Below, one piece after another: positions 41,427 through 50,710 of a stretch of DNA of 64,000 nucleotides. The translations under genes and the position numbers were made by a program. How positions within the stretch are numbered: the stretch's first letter is position 1; each line of letters starts with the position of its first letter. Below the pieces are notes generated by a model. That model saw nothing but the letters and a program-made list of their open reading frames with translations, was not told the origin of the DNA and did not search any database. Source of the stretch: Gordonia soli NBRC 108243 (GTDB lineage Bacteria; Actinomycetota; Actinomycetes; Mycobacteriales; Mycobacteriaceae); the NCBI RefSeq assembly GCF_000334455.1, contig NZ_BANX01000025.1:78427-142426 (forward strand), written 5' to 3'.

Positions 41427-42668
41427 TCAGCTGAGCACGGTGGCGCCGACCCACCAACCGGCCGCGCCGACCGCGGCGGCGATCAGCAGGACGACGAGAA
41501 TCCAGACGAGCGCCCGGACGCGCCCGCCCGACGGTTCGTCGAACACCGCCACCGCGGACGACCGCGTGCGGTCGAACGCGGGCCGTGGCCGGTACCGCCC
41601 TCCGCCGTCGTGCTCCTCGCGGTCGCCGAACCCGTCGTGGTCGTACCGATCGTCGTGCTCGTCGACCGAGCCGACGCCGGCCCCTGGACCGCCGGGAGCA
41701 CCCGGATCGGTCTGCACCCGCGTCTGGCGTGGGGTGTCGACCGGCCGCCGATCCTCGGCCCGCATCCGCGCCATGGTGGACCGCTCGGCCGAACGTCGCG
41801 GCGCGGGCACCGTGAACGGCGGCAGATCAAGGTCCTCGGCGACTGCGAGCAGGGCCTCGCGCATCGCGAAGCCGTCGGCGTAGCGGTCGGCCGGGTCGCG
41901 TTCGGTCGCACGCAGCACGACCTCGTCGAATTCCTCGGGGACACCGTCGATCACGTCGCCGGGTGCCGGGACGTCGAAGCTCAATCGCTGATATGCGAGG
42001 GCCAGCGGGGAGTCTCCGCGGAAGGGTGTTCGTCCGGTGAGCAACTCGAACATCATCACGCCCATCGAATAGACGTCGCTGCGTGCGTCGGCGTGTGTGG
42101 ACTGCACCTGCTCCGGCGACAGGTATGCCGCTGTGCCCAGGATGACGCTCGCGGACGTGACCCCGGCTTCGGCGACGGCGCGCACCAGCCCGAAGTCGGC
42201 GACCTTCACCTCGCCCGAATCGGAGATCAACACGTTCTCCGGCTTCACATCCCGATGCACCAGACCGGCGGCGTGCGCGGTGCCCAGACCGCCGAGCACG
42301 GGGTCGGCGACCGCGACGACCGCATGCGGCGGCATCGGTCCGCGTTCGCGCAGCAGCTCTCGGAGGCTCCCACCCTCCACCAGTTCCATGACGAGGAAGG
42401 CGGTTCCGCCGTCGATGCCCTGGTCGTAGACCGCGACGAGTCCCGGGTGTTTGAGCCCGGCGACCGCACGTGCCTCGAACTCGAAGCGCCGCAGGAAGGT
42501 CGGGTCGCCGCTGTAGCGCGAATCCATCACCTTGACCGCGACGGACCGGCCCAGGCGCAGGTCCTCGCCGACATAGACCGCCGACATCCCGCCGCGTGCG
42601 ATGGGTGCGTCGATCCGGTACCGGTCCTCGATGACCGTGCCCAGGACCGCGTCGACAGGACTGTTCAC
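41427..42668 (-). CDS. pknL: Serine/threonine protein kinase PknL
   Basis: 413 residues. Kinase domain about 10-275: glycine loop IARGGMSAVYVGED, VAVKVMD (ATP lysine), HRDVKPENVL and VADFGLVR. An acidic, Arg/Asp-rich disordered linker follows (about 290-375), then one transmembrane helix (about 383-410) ending almost at the C-terminus. There is no extracellular sensor, as in PknL. The GTG at 42668 (MNSPVDAVLG) has a TANNNT box 8 nt upstream. It is divergent from its likely substrate, the Rv2175c-like protein. Confidence 0.92.
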   Translation of the reverse strand: MNSPVDAVLGTVIEDRYRIDAPIARGGMSAVYVGEDLRLGRSVAVKVMDSRYSGDPTFLRRFEFEARAVAGLKHPGLVAVYDQGIDGGTAFLVMELVEGGSLRELLRERGPMPPHAVVAVADPVLGGLGTAHAAGLVHRDVKPENVLISDSGEVKVADFGLVRAVAEAGVTSASVILGTAAYLSPEQVQSTHADARSDVYSMGVMMFELLTGRTPFRGDSPLALAYQRLSFDVPAPGDVIDGVPEEFDEVVLRATERDPADRYADGFAMREALLAVAEDLDLPPFTVPAPRRSAERSTMARMRAEDRRPVDTPRQTRVQTDPGAPGGPGAGVGSVDEHDDRYDHDGFGDREEHDGGGRYRPRPAFDRTRSSAVAVFDEPSGGRVRALVWILVVLLIAAAVGAAGWWVGATVLS

Positions 42669-42676
42669 GAGTCCCG

Positions 42677-42682
42677 AATCTA
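42677..42682 (-). promoter_or_regulatory. Putative -10 element of pknL (leaderless)
   Basis: TAGATT on the minus strand ends 8 nt before the GTG at 42668. Confidence 0.45.
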
Positions 42683-42826
42683 CCGGCCGCACCGCCCGGT
42701 CTGCGGGATCGACGCCCGTCGCGTCCACCGATCGAGGTGTCGGGGAGCCGTACCCGACCCGGGGCTGCGCCCCATCACGGTTGCGGCGTATCCGGCGGGA
42801 GCGTTTCGGTGGCGCGGCCGAGCCGG

Positions 42827-42832
42827 TAAGCT
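42827..42832 (+). promoter_or_regulatory. Putative -10 element of the Rv2175c-like gene
   Basis: TAAGCT ends 7 nt before the GTG at 42840. It faces away from the pknL promoter about 145 bp away. Confidence 0.45.
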
Positions 42833-42839
42833 GACCGAC

Positions 42840-43205
42840 GTGGGATCGCTGCCACTGTCTCCGAATGTCCTGCCCGCCGACGCCGACACATACACCGTGG
42901 ACGAGGTCGCGGCTCGTCTCCGGGTATCTCCGGGCCGGGTACGTACGCTGATCAACGACCATCATCTGCTCGCCGTCTCCAAGGACGGTGCGCCGGCGGT
43001 GCCCTCGCTGTTCTTCGACGACCACGGCATCACCAAACATTTCAACGGCCTCGTCGACGTCCTCCTCGACGGCGGATTCAGTCGGGACGACGCCCTCGCG
43101 TGGTTGTTCACGGTGCAGGACGACCTCGGCATCCATCCCGCTCAGGCCCTGCACACGCACTCCGCTCGCGAGGTCATCCGGCGCGCGCAGGCCGAGGCCT
43201 TCTGA
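42840..43205 (+). CDS. DNA-binding protein, PknL partner (Rv2175c-like)
   Basis: 121 residues. The N-terminal winged helix-turn-helix-like region is YTVDEVAARLRVSPGRVRTLI; the C-terminal helical part has GGFSRDDALAWLFTVQDDLG. In M. tuberculosis the orthologue is phosphorylated by PknL, which lowers DNA binding. The mapped phosphothreonine there lies in an N-terminal tail; here the tail before the HTH is short (about 18 residues) and a Thr occurs at 18 (DTYTVDE). The GTG at 42840 gives MGSLPLSPN. Confidence 0.88.
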   Translation: MGSLPLSPNVLPADADTYTVDEVAARLRVSPGRVRTLINDHHLLAVSKDGAPAVPSLFFDDHGITKHFNGLVDVLLDGGFSRDDALAWLFTVQDDLGIHPAQALHTHSAREVIRRAQAEAF

Positions 43206-43282
43206 GCCGACGGTCACCTCGCCACCGCCACGGCACCCCGGTGTACTACGCCCGACGCCCGACCGGCCGCCTGACGGCTGAT

Positions 43283-43324
43283 TCCGACGACTAGCGTCCG
43301 ACGACTAGCGTCCGACGGCTAGCG
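43283..43324. repeat. 14-bp tandem repeat, 3 copies, over the mptA stop
   Basis: Units TCCGACGACTAGCG at 43283 and 43297 and a one-base variant at 43311. The third copy supplies the TAG stop of mptA (43319-43321, minus strand). It lies in the gap between convergent genes. Confidence 0.9.
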
Positions 43325-45058
43325 TTTGACGACGCCCTCGGTCGCAGCGCTGCCGTCCCTCTCGTTTCCGAGACCCGCCGCATCGGCGCGCGAACCCCAC
43401 AGCCACGCAACCGAACGTCGTAGCCGCAGCGGATCCACACGGAGCACCGACCAGGCCGCCAGGACCGAGAGCGCAAGCGCCAGAAGCGTTTCCGGCACCT
43501 TGTAGAACACGATCGAGTCGTCCGGCTGGAACACGATGAGCATGAACGTCGACACCCCGACGATCAGGGCGCGAACCCGAGGGGGGAGGGTGAAGGCGAC
43601 CAACACGCCCAGCAACCAGGTGTAGTACCAGGGCAGGGTCGACGGCTCGAGGACCAGCACCGCGGCCATCGCCCATGCCATCCCGACCATCGCCGACCGC
43701 GCATCGCGCCGATACCGCCACCACAACCACACCAGCAGGACGGCGAGCACCACCTGCGCGACGAGCCGGGTGACCGACAGGACCGGTTGGATGTTCAGCG
43801 CCGTGAACGGTGCCGCGATCAGCGTCACGGCGTGCGCGACGACCGTGGGGACCGTGAACCAGTTGATGATCCGGTCGGCCCAACCCAGGCCGGTCAGCCA
43901 GCCGAGCCCGAGTCCGAGCGCCACCGTGCAGACGGCGAACACCGCCACGGGGATGAGCGTCACCGCGGCGAAGACGCCGACCACCGTGCGTGTCGAGATC
44001 CCGGTCGGCTTCTCCCCACCAGCCACCCCGACAGCTGCCTGTCCGTCGGCCGGCCCTGCGTGGGCGGCCGCCGCGGCGTCGGGATCGCCGTCGGCAGCGG
44101 TGCGCTGATCGCGGAGGTGCGACAACCAGATCCACACCACGAACGGGATCGCGATGCCGGCCGTGACCTTGATCGAGACGGCCAGACCGAGGACCGCGGT
44201 GCCCAGGACGTGTCGGCGCCCGAGCACCAGGGCGAGGCCGGTGACGACCACACCCAGCAGCAGGAGTTCGACATGCGGCCCTCCGACGAGGTGGATCACC
44301 ACCATCGGGTTGAACAGCACCAGCCACAGCCCCATCCGGGCGGACGCGCCGAAGGTCCGGGCGATCCGGGGGATCGCCCACAGCGCCAACAGGAGTCCGG
44401 GCACCATGACGAGGCGGACCGCGATGACGCCGAGGATCACATGATCGCCGGTCACCTCGACGACGCCGCGGGTCAGCGCCATGAAGAACGGTCCGTACGG
44501 TGCGGTGGTGGTCGCCCAGACCTGCGCCATGCTGTCGAGCAACGGGCCGGGGTAGTGCGCCGGTCCATCTGCGTACGGGTCGAACCCGGCGCGGAACACC
44601 GCCGCCTGTGCTAGGTACGCATAGACGTCGCGACTGTAGATCGGGACCGTCACCAGCATCGGCACCGACCACATCAGCGCCCACCAACGCAACGCGCGCA
44701 GTGATGGTGCCGGCGTCGTCGGATGCTCAGTTGCCGGTCCGTCGGATCGTTCCGGGCGGACGGCGAGTCGGCGACCGAGTCGTATCCACGCGATCACCAT
44801 CGCCGCGACGCCGAGCCAGAACACCGTGGCCGACAACGTCTTCCCGTGCCCATACGACATCCAGGCGAATCCGGCATCGGCTGCGACCGGGTGCGCGCGC
44901 GGGATGTCGGCCACCCCGAAGGCGCCGATGGCCACGAGGACCGACCCGACGGCGCCGACGATCAGGTCGAGCCGGGCCGAGCCTCCCATGACCCCACCTC
45001 GGGTGGTCTGGCGGTCGTCCTCGACGGGCGCGTCATCCGACGGCGGCACGAGGCTCAC
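43319..45058 (-). CDS. mptA: Alpha-(1->6)-mannopyranosyltransferase MptA
   Basis: 579 residues, GT-C fold with about 13 hydrophobic helices. It extends the alpha-1,6-mannan backbone of lipomannan outside the membrane, using polyprenyl-phosphate mannose. First-loop SYGHGKTLSATVFW, the catalytic-type loop VPIYSRDVYAYLAQA, FNPMVVIHLVGGPHVE and the late PSTLPWYYTWLLG are seen. The insertion around 310-350 (Asp/Ala-rich, cytoplasmic) is variable. The start at 45058 overlaps the idsA stop by 4 nt, so polyprenyl synthesis and polyprenol-dependent mannosylation are coupled. Position matches Rv2174. Confidence 0.92.
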   Translation of the reverse strand: MSLVPPSDDAPVEDDRQTTRGGVMGGSARLDLIVGAVGSVLVAIGAFGVADIPRAHPVAADAGFAWMSYGHGKTLSATVFWLGVAAMVIAWIRLGRRLAVRPERSDGPATEHPTTPAPSLRALRWWALMWSVPMLVTVPIYSRDVYAYLAQAAVFRAGFDPYADGPAHYPGPLLDSMAQVWATTTAPYGPFFMALTRGVVEVTGDHVILGVIAVRLVMVPGLLLALWAIPRIARTFGASARMGLWLVLFNPMVVIHLVGGPHVELLLLGVVVTGLALVLGRRHVLGTAVLGLAVSIKVTAGIAIPFVVWIWLSHLRDQRTAADGDPDAAAAAHAGPADGQAAVGVAGGEKPTGISTRTVVGVFAAVTLIPVAVFAVCTVALGLGLGWLTGLGWADRIINWFTVPTVVAHAVTLIAAPFTALNIQPVLSVTRLVAQVVLAVLLVWLWWRYRRDARSAMVGMAWAMAAVLVLEPSTLPWYYTWLLGVLVAFTLPPRVRALIVGVSTFMLIVFQPDDSIVFYKVPETLLALALSVLAAWSVLRVDPLRLRRSVAWLWGSRADAAGLGNERDGSAATEGVVKR

Positions 45059-46212
45059 GATTCCCGGTGTGCGATGCGGGTGGCCAGCGCCACCAGCTGG
45101 GCCCGGATGTCGGCGCCGAGATCGGCATCGTCGAGGGTGGCGGTGGCGGACTCGACCAGACCCGCGATACGCGTCTCGATCTCGTCGACCGCGCCGACGT
45201 CGTGGAGGATTCCGCGAGCGGTCGCGACCTCGTCGTCGGTCAGGGGCCGACCGATCAGTGTCCGCAGGCGGCCGGCGAGTTCGGGGTTGCGGCGGGCCGC
45301 GCGGTCGAGTCCGATCGCGACGAGGACGGTCTGCTTGCCCTCGACCAGGTCGTCGCCGGACGGCTTGCCGGTGCGCTCGGGATCGCCGAACACCCCCAGC
45401 AGATCATCACGCAGCTGGAAGGCGATGCCGAGATCCTCACCTGCGGAACGCAGGTCGTCGATGAGCGACTCCGGAGCCCCGGCCAGTGTCGCGCCGAGCT
45501 GCAGCGGCCGGACGACCGTGTATGCAGCGGTCTTGAAGCGCATCACCCGGTAGGCGGCCTCGACCGTGTCGTCGCCGTCGGCCTCGGTGATGATGTCCAG
45601 GAGCTGGCCTCCGAGGACCTCGGTCCGCATCGCCGACCAGACCGCAGCCGACGTCGCCGGCAGTGACCGTCGCCCGGCGCCGGGTTCGGTCCCTGGCACG
45701 ATCCCGTGCACCAGGTCGTCGGCCCAGGCGAGCGCCAGGTCGCCGACCAGGATCGCCGACGCAACGCCGTGATCGGTGGCATCGCCGGACCAGCCGGCCG
45801 CCCGATGTCGGGTCTCGAACCGTCGGTGCAGTGTCGGACGGCCGCGGCGGGTGTCGGAGTGATCGATGATGTCGTCGTGGATCAGCGCGCAGGCCTGGAT
45901 CAGTTCCAGTGCTGCGCCGACCCGCAGCACGTCCGTCTCGTCCGGCGTCCCGGTGGAACCCCCGACCGCGATCGGTGGGCCGCTGCGTTGCGGCGAGGAC
46001 ACCCCGGCCAGCCAGCCGGCATGGGCGAAGACCGGCCGGATGCGCTTGCCGCCCTGCAGGACGAAGTCACGTAGCTCTTCTCCGGCGGCGCCGACGACCG
46101 GCGCGACCATGCCGGCGGCCGGGACCGCGGAGTCCAAGACGGTGCGCAACACCGCCTCGACAGCGGTCGGAACGTCGTCGAGTGAGGTGATCGGCTGGTG
46201 CGGGGCGGTCAC
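45055..46212 (-). CDS. idsA: Polyprenyl (geranylgeranyl) diphosphate synthase
   Basis: Trans-isoprenyl diphosphate synthase, 385 residues. First Asp-rich motif HDDIIDHSDTRRGRP and second QLRDDLLGVFGDPERTGKPSGDDL. The second motif reads DDLLG instead of DDxxD, a variation seen in actinobacterial homologues. GGKRIRP binds isopentenyl diphosphate. Chain length is unknown. The GTG at 46212 has a TANNNT box 6 nt upstream. It is first of the idsA-mptA pair and divergent from metF. Confidence 0.92.
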   Translation of the reverse strand: MTAPHQPITSLDDVPTAVEAVLRTVLDSAVPAAGMVAPVVGAAGEELRDFVLQGGKRIRPVFAHAGWLAGVSSPQRSGPPIAVGGSTGTPDETDVLRVGAALELIQACALIHDDIIDHSDTRRGRPTLHRRFETRHRAAGWSGDATDHGVASAILVGDLALAWADDLVHGIVPGTEPGAGRRSLPATSAAVWSAMRTEVLGGQLLDIITEADGDDTVEAAYRVMRFKTAAYTVVRPLQLGATLAGAPESLIDDLRSAGEDLGIAFQLRDDLLGVFGDPERTGKPSGDDLVEGKQTVLVAIGLDRAARRNPELAGRLRTLIGRPLTDDEVATARGILHDVGAVDEIETRIAGLVESATATLDDADLGADIRAQLVALATRIAHRES

Positions 46213-46218
46213 CCAGCC

Positions 46219-46224
46219 AGGCTA
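46219..46224 (-). promoter_or_regulatory. Putative -10 element of idsA-mptA (leaderless)
   Basis: TAGCCT on the minus strand ends 6 nt before the GTG at 46212. Confidence 0.45.
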
Positions 46225-46292
46225 GGGGACTCGCGCGCATCCGCGGGCGCGAGGTCGGCCGGTGCAGCCCGATCCGCTCCGGCGCAACTCCG

Positions 46293-46298
46293 TATGCT
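46293..46298 (+). promoter_or_regulatory. Putative -10 element of metF (leaderless)
   Basis: TATGCT ends 6 nt before the GTG at 46305. Confidence 0.5.
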
Positions 46299-46304
46299 GT
46301 TGCC

Positions 46305-47261
46305 GTGACCTCCGCTGCCCACTCGCCGTCGATCGTGGACCGGCTGTCCGCGCCACATCGCGGTCCGGTGCCTTTCTCGGTCGAGTTCTTCCCGCCTCGT
46401 GACGACGAGGGCGAGATGCGGCTGTGGCGTGCGGTGCGGGTGTTCGAACGACTCGGCCCGGCCTTCGTGTCGATGACCTACGGTGCCGGCGGCTCCACCC
46501 GTGACCGCACCGTGCGCATCACCGGCGAACTCGCCGAGCAGACCACCCTGCTGCCGGTCGCCCATCTCACCGCGGTGAACCACTCGATAGACGAGTTGCG
46601 TGCGCTGGTCGGCTCCTACGCCGACCGAGGCATCACCAACATCCTCGCGCTGCGCGGTGACCCGCCCGGTGACCCGCTCGGCGAGTGGCATGCCCACCCC
46701 GAGGGCGTCGAGTACGCCCAGGAACTCGTGCGGCTCATCGACGAGCTGGGCGACTTCCACGTCGGGGTGGCCTCGTTCCCGGAGGGCCACCATCGTGCCC
46801 GCGACCTCGACCACGACACCGAGACCCTTGTCGGCAAGCTGCGGGCCGGCGCCGAGTACTCGATCACCCAGATGTTCTTCGATGTCGAGCACTATCTCCG
46901 CCTGCGCGACCGACTGGCCGCGGCAGACCCCGAACAGGCGGCCAAGCCACTGATCCCGGGCATCATGCCCATCACATCGTTGGCGAGTGTCCGACGCATG
47001 GTCGAGCTGTCGAACTCGGTCATCCCGCCGTCCGTCGACGCCCGTCTCGCGGCGGCTGCCGGTCCCGGCGACGAGGAGGACCGTGCAGCCGTGCGTGCGG
47101 TCGGGATCGACCTCGCGACGGAGATGGCTGAGCGACTCATCGCCGAAGGTGCACCCTGCCTGCACTTCTGCAGCCTCAACTTCGCCAAGGCGACCAGCGA
47201 GGTGTTGCAGCGACTCGGTGTCGATGTCAGCGCGGCGGTCCCGGTGGCCACCCCTTCCTGA
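46305..47261 (+). CDS. metF: Methylenetetrahydrofolate reductase
   Basis: Reduces 5,10-methylene-THF to 5-methyl-THF for methionine synthesis, with FAD. The 318 residues form a TIM barrel: VEFFPPRDDEGE, FVSMTYGAGGSTRD, VAHLTAVN, ILALRGDPPGD and QMFFDVEHYLR. The C-terminus CLHFCSLNFAKAT is the usual family end. Rv2172c is the positional match, so the enzyme may be the non-canonical mycobacterial type; NADH/NADPH choice is not readable. The start is GTG 46305. Confidence 0.92.
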   Translation: MTSAAHSPSIVDRLSAPHRGPVPFSVEFFPPRDDEGEMRLWRAVRVFERLGPAFVSMTYGAGGSTRDRTVRITGELAEQTTLLPVAHLTAVNHSIDELRALVGSYADRGITNILALRGDPPGDPLGEWHAHPEGVEYAQELVRLIDELGDFHVGVASFPEGHHRARDLDHDTETLVGKLRAGAEYSITQMFFDVEHYLRLRDRLAAADPEQAAKPLIPGIMPITSLASVRRMVELSNSVIPPSVDARLAAAAGPGDEEDRAAVRAVGIDLATEMAERLIAEGAPCLHFCSLNFAKATSEVLQRLGVDVSAAVPVATPS

Positions 47262-47289
47262 CTCGCCGCTCGCCGACCGCGCCGATCAC

Positions 47290-48150
47290 TCAGCGCGAGA
47301 CGGGGTCCCGCTTGCTCGGTGTCGAGCGGCCGCCGTCGCGCGGGCGCCCCGGCCGCGGACCGCGGTACCGGGATACATACGCCAGTCGCACGATCACGGC
47401 GATCACGACCACGCAGATGATCGCCAGCAGCCAGGTCCAGCTCCCGACCGCGGCGGTGGCCGGGTCGGCGTAGGTGGAGTCCGCGCTGAAGTCGGAGGGC
47501 TTGCGCGGCTCGGGGGTCCACGTGACCGCGTACTCGCCCGTCTGGTCGCCGTTGGTCGCCGACACCGGGCCGTCGAAGACCACCGAGAACTGGACGTAAT
47601 CGCGACCGGGGACCAACTCGGTGAGGTCGGCGGTCCCGCGGAAGCGCACGACGTCGCCGCTGCGCTTTGCGGTGAGGTCCATGCTCATCGACGAATCGCC
47701 GAAGGCTCCCGCGACGATGTCGCCGAGCTGACTGAACTGACCTGCGGTGAGGTCGGTGAAGCTGGCACGGGTGCCGATCCGTGCGGGCTCCTCCGCATCC
47801 TGATCGTCGGATGATCCTTGGGCGTCGTCGGCACCCGAGGTCGGTGCCCCCGACTCGCCGGCCGAGGGTGCCTCCGACTCCGCGGTCGACGACGGCGAGC
47901 CGCTCGTCGAATCGCCGTCGCCGGGACCGACCCGGTAGTCGCTGAGCGTGACCCGACTCGACATCGACTCCGGGACGTCCAGGCGCGGTGCCCCACGCGG
48001 ATTGTCCGGGGACGTCGCGACGATGATGCTGCCCGAGAACCGGTCACCGACGGTGGTCGAGCGCTCCAGACATCCGGTCAGGAAGAAGGATGCGGACAGC
48101 ATCGCGAGGACCAGGACGACGGGACCGAGACGGCGGGGGAACGATCGCAC
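47290..48150 (-). CDS. lppM: Lipoprotein LppM
   Basis: 286 residues. Signal peptide with lipobox FFLTGC (Cys27), a beta-rich external domain with an acidic, Ser-rich insertion (about 75-125), one transmembrane helix near the C-terminus (about 228-250) and a basic cytoplasmic tail. The family (DUF3153; LppM, Rv2171) has been linked in M. tuberculosis to phagosome blocking. In an environmental actinomycete its role is unknown. The GTG at 48150 gives MRSFPRRLG. It is convergent with metF (28-nt gap). Confidence 0.88.
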   Translation of the reverse strand: MRSFPRRLGPVVLVLAMLSASFFLTGCLERSTTVGDRFSGSIIVATSPDNPRGAPRLDVPESMSSRVTLSDYRVGPGDGDSTSGSPSSTAESEAPSAGESGAPTSGADDAQGSSDDQDAEEPARIGTRASFTDLTAGQFSQLGDIVAGAFGDSSMSMDLTAKRSGDVVRFRGTADLTELVPGRDYVQFSVVFDGPVSATNGDQTGEYAVTWTPEPRKPSDFSADSTYADPATAAVGSWTWLLAIICVVVIAVIVRLAYVSRYRGPRPGRPRDGGRSTPSKRDPVSR

Positions 48151-48203
48151 CCCGACATCGTGCCAGATCCGACCCGGTGTCCCGGGGTGCGCCGTGCCCG
48201 CGC

Positions 48204-49874
48204 TCATCCGCGTGTTGCCGACCGGAAGCCGCGTCGGCCGAGGATCCGCTGCGCCGCGACCCGACCACTGGCGCCGGTCACACCGCCGCCGGGATGCGCC
48301 GACGCGCCGGCCAGGACCACGCCGTCGGCGCCGGGTATGCGGGCGTCGGCGAGGTCGGGGTGCGGACGGAACATGAACATCTGGTCGATGGTCATCTCCA
48401 CGTGCATGATGTTGCCGCCGATCAGACCCAGCTCGGACTCGAGGTCGGCGGGCGTCTGGACGTGCACGTGGTCGGTGGCCGCGGTGATGCCGGGGGCGTG
48501 CCGTTCGAGTTCGGCGCGGACCGCGTCCCCGGCCTCGGTGGCCAGATCGGCCCAGTCCCGCCCCTCGGAGAGCCGTCGAGGATGCCACTGCGCCCAGAGC
48601 GAGACCTGGTGCGTTCCGGGAGGAGAGATGGTCGGGTCGAGGGCCGAGAAGCTCATCGCGATGCAGGCCGGACGGTCGGGGAGCTCGCCGACCTCGGCGG
48701 CCGCGTGCGACCGGCGTAGCTGCGCGCGGTCGGTGACGAGCAGTCCGAGTGCCGAGTGGACACCGTGTGCGGGGAGATCGCCGGGGAGGTCGCGGTAGGT
48801 GGGGAGCGCGCTGGTGCCCAGGCGGACCGCCATGCCGATCCCGTTGCCGACGATGATCGCCGATCTCCAGGCGTCCACCATGTCGCGGTCGTGCCCGCCC
48901 GCTGCCAGCAGGTCCAGGGTGGTCAGGATGTGGCACGCGGCGACGATCGACCGCGCACAGTGGGTTCCGCTCCCGGTGCCGTCGGGCTCGCCGGTGGTAA
49001 CGCGCCAGTGGTCGCCGCAGCGGGTGAGTGCGGTCGCAGGCGAACCGGTGTGCACCTCGCCACCGGCCGCCTCGATCCGGTCGATCAGGGCGGTGGTCAG
49101 AGCGCCGCTACCGCCTACCGCCCGTCCCGGCGGGATATCGTGCATCAGCGCCGCGAACCCGACCATCGGTGCGGTCGCGGGCGCGTTCATCGGCGGCCCG
49201 GACTGCGCGCCGAACCATGCGAGGGCGGCCTTCAGGTGCTCCGACCGGAACCACCGGTCGAGCAGGGCGTCGCCGGAGGACATCAGGTCCTGGGTCACCG
49301 ACGTCAGTTCGCCCGCGCGTCGGCCGATCTGGCCCGTTCGCGCCGTGGACGCCGTTGTACCCAACCCGGCGAAGACACGGAGGAAGCGACCAGGGGTCGC
49401 GGGCTCGTAGAAGGCATTCATCACCGCTCGCGCCCGTGGCCGCCAGACGTCGACGAACCGGCGGTAGGCGTCGGCATCCGCAGGGCCGCAAGCACGTTCG
49501 ATGGACGCACAGGTGGCGTCCAGATCCGTGCGGAAGACGATCGGTGGCGCCGATTCGGTTGCGGGTGCGAACGCCCACGGATCGCAGTCGAGGTAGCGCA
49601 ATCCACCGTCGGCGAGTGACAGCTCGTCGGGGATCGGGGAGTGCCGGATCATCAGGTGCGCCGACGATCCGCGGTCGACCCGGTGGCCGGGGAAGCGCTC
49701 GACCGTGGACACCGCACCACCCGGCACGGTGTCGCGTTCGAGTACCCGGACCGAGCGTCCGGCGCGCGCGACGTAGGCGGCTGCCACCAGACCGTTGTGA
49801 CCGGCGCCGACCACCACGGTGTCCCACACCTGGTGTGTGGGGGTGTGGCGACGGTCGGGGGCGGCGGGCGTCAC
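48204..49874 (-). CDS. NAD(P)/FAD-dependent oxidoreductase (phytoene desaturase-like)
   Basis: 556 residues. Dinucleotide-binding VVVGAGHNGLVAAAYVARAG with a downstream Glu (LERD), then GGAVSTVERFPGHRVDRGSSAH, and a C-terminal FAD motif VVLAGASAHPGGGVTGASG. This is the CrtI/PYROXD2-like subfamily; the substrate is unknown, with no carotenoid genes beside it. The GTG at 49874 overlaps the GNAT stop by 4 nt, so the two are coupled. It is 53 nt upstream of lppM on the same strand. No counterpart is known to me in the mycobacterial order. Confidence 0.85.
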   Translation of the reverse strand: MTPAAPDRRHTPTHQVWDTVVVGAGHNGLVAAAYVARAGRSVRVLERDTVPGGAVSTVERFPGHRVDRGSSAHLMIRHSPIPDELSLADGGLRYLDCDPWAFAPATESAPPIVFRTDLDATCASIERACGPADADAYRRFVDVWRPRARAVMNAFYEPATPGRFLRVFAGLGTTASTARTGQIGRRAGELTSVTQDLMSSGDALLDRWFRSEHLKAALAWFGAQSGPPMNAPATAPMVGFAALMHDIPPGRAVGGSGALTTALIDRIEAAGGEVHTGSPATALTRCGDHWRVTTGEPDGTGSGTHCARSIVAACHILTTLDLLAAGGHDRDMVDAWRSAIIVGNGIGMAVRLGTSALPTYRDLPGDLPAHGVHSALGLLVTDRAQLRRSHAAAEVGELPDRPACIAMSFSALDPTISPPGTHQVSLWAQWHPRRLSEGRDWADLATEAGDAVRAELERHAPGITAATDHVHVQTPADLESELGLIGGNIMHVEMTIDQMFMFRPHPDLADARIPGADGVVLAGASAHPGGGVTGASGRVAAQRILGRRGFRSATRG

Positions 49875-50605
49875 CGCGGGTCAGCCCCCGGAGTCCACGG
49901 GGCCGGCCGGCCGGGCGCCTGCGGCTGTTGCGGTGAGGGCGCCTGCGGCTGTTGCAGTGAGGGCGCCTGCGGCGCGGGCTGCAGGGGGAGCGGACGACCG
50001 AGGAATGCGAACGGTCGCGGGTCGCCGGTGAAGGTGAAGTGTCGCAACACGTCACCGAAGCCCATGCGGCGGTACAGCGACCATGCGCGGTTCTCCTCGC
50101 CGGGGACCTCCGGGGTCGAGAGCAGGACCCGACGCTCGACACGTCCCTCGAGGAGTCGGGTGAGCAGCCACTGGCCGATGCCGCGGCCCTGCGCGGTGGG
50201 GTGGACGTGCAACTCGGTCAACTCGAAGTAGTTGTCGGCGACGTCCTCGATGGCGTGGGCCGGATATCCCGACAACCGGAGTCCGGTGCGCAGCTGCTGA
50301 TTCCACCACTGGTCCCGACCACCGCGGTAGCCGTAGGCAATGCCCACGAGGACCTCGTCGTCGGCGACCGCCACCGGCGGGCGGACCCTGCGGACGGCGG
50401 TCGGCGCCGTTCGCGCGGCCGGCCCGACGGTTGCGACGGCACCCACCGCGCGCCAGCCCGGCCGGGCGATGTGATCGCGCCACAACGCCGACCGGTGGAT
50501 CTCCGTACCGCGCGGGTATTCCATCGCGGTGACGTAGATGTCGAGCGCGGGATCCAGCCAGATGCGGGCATCCTGTGCGGTCAGGTCGACGAGACGGATG
50601 GTCAC
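49871..50605 (-). CDS. GNAT-family acetyltransferase (Rv2170-like)
   Basis: 244 residues. Acetyl-CoA loop at ELHVHPTAQGRGIGQWLL with following NRAWSLYRRMGF, the GNAT core. M. tuberculosis Rv2170 at this position has been reported to acetylate isocitrate dehydrogenase; that role here is inference. The C-terminus is a low-complexity tail of Gln, Pro and Ala from a 24-bp repeat (49917, 49941, 49965). GTG 50605 (MTIRLVDLT) has SD GAGAGGA and is preferred to ATG 50659, which lacks one. Confidence 0.82.
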   Translation of the reverse strand: MTIRLVDLTAQDARIWLDPALDIYVTAMEYPRGTEIHRSALWRDHIARPGWRAVGAVATVGPAARTAPTAVRRVRPPVAVADDEVLVGIAYGYRGGRDQWWNQQLRTGLRLSGYPAHAIEDVADNYFELTELHVHPTAQGRGIGQWLLTRLLEGRVERRVLLSTPEVPGEENRAWSLYRRMGFGDVLRHFTFTGDPRPFAFLGRPLPLQPAPQAPSLQQPQAPSPQQPQAPGRPAPWTPGADPR

Positions 50606-50710
50606 CGAACGCCAGTCCTCTCGTCGAACCCGCGACCACCCGTACCGGTGGCCGTGCATCGTTCACTCGGATGCCGCCTCGGTCGCCTTGAACCCGACCG
50701 CTGCGCTAGC

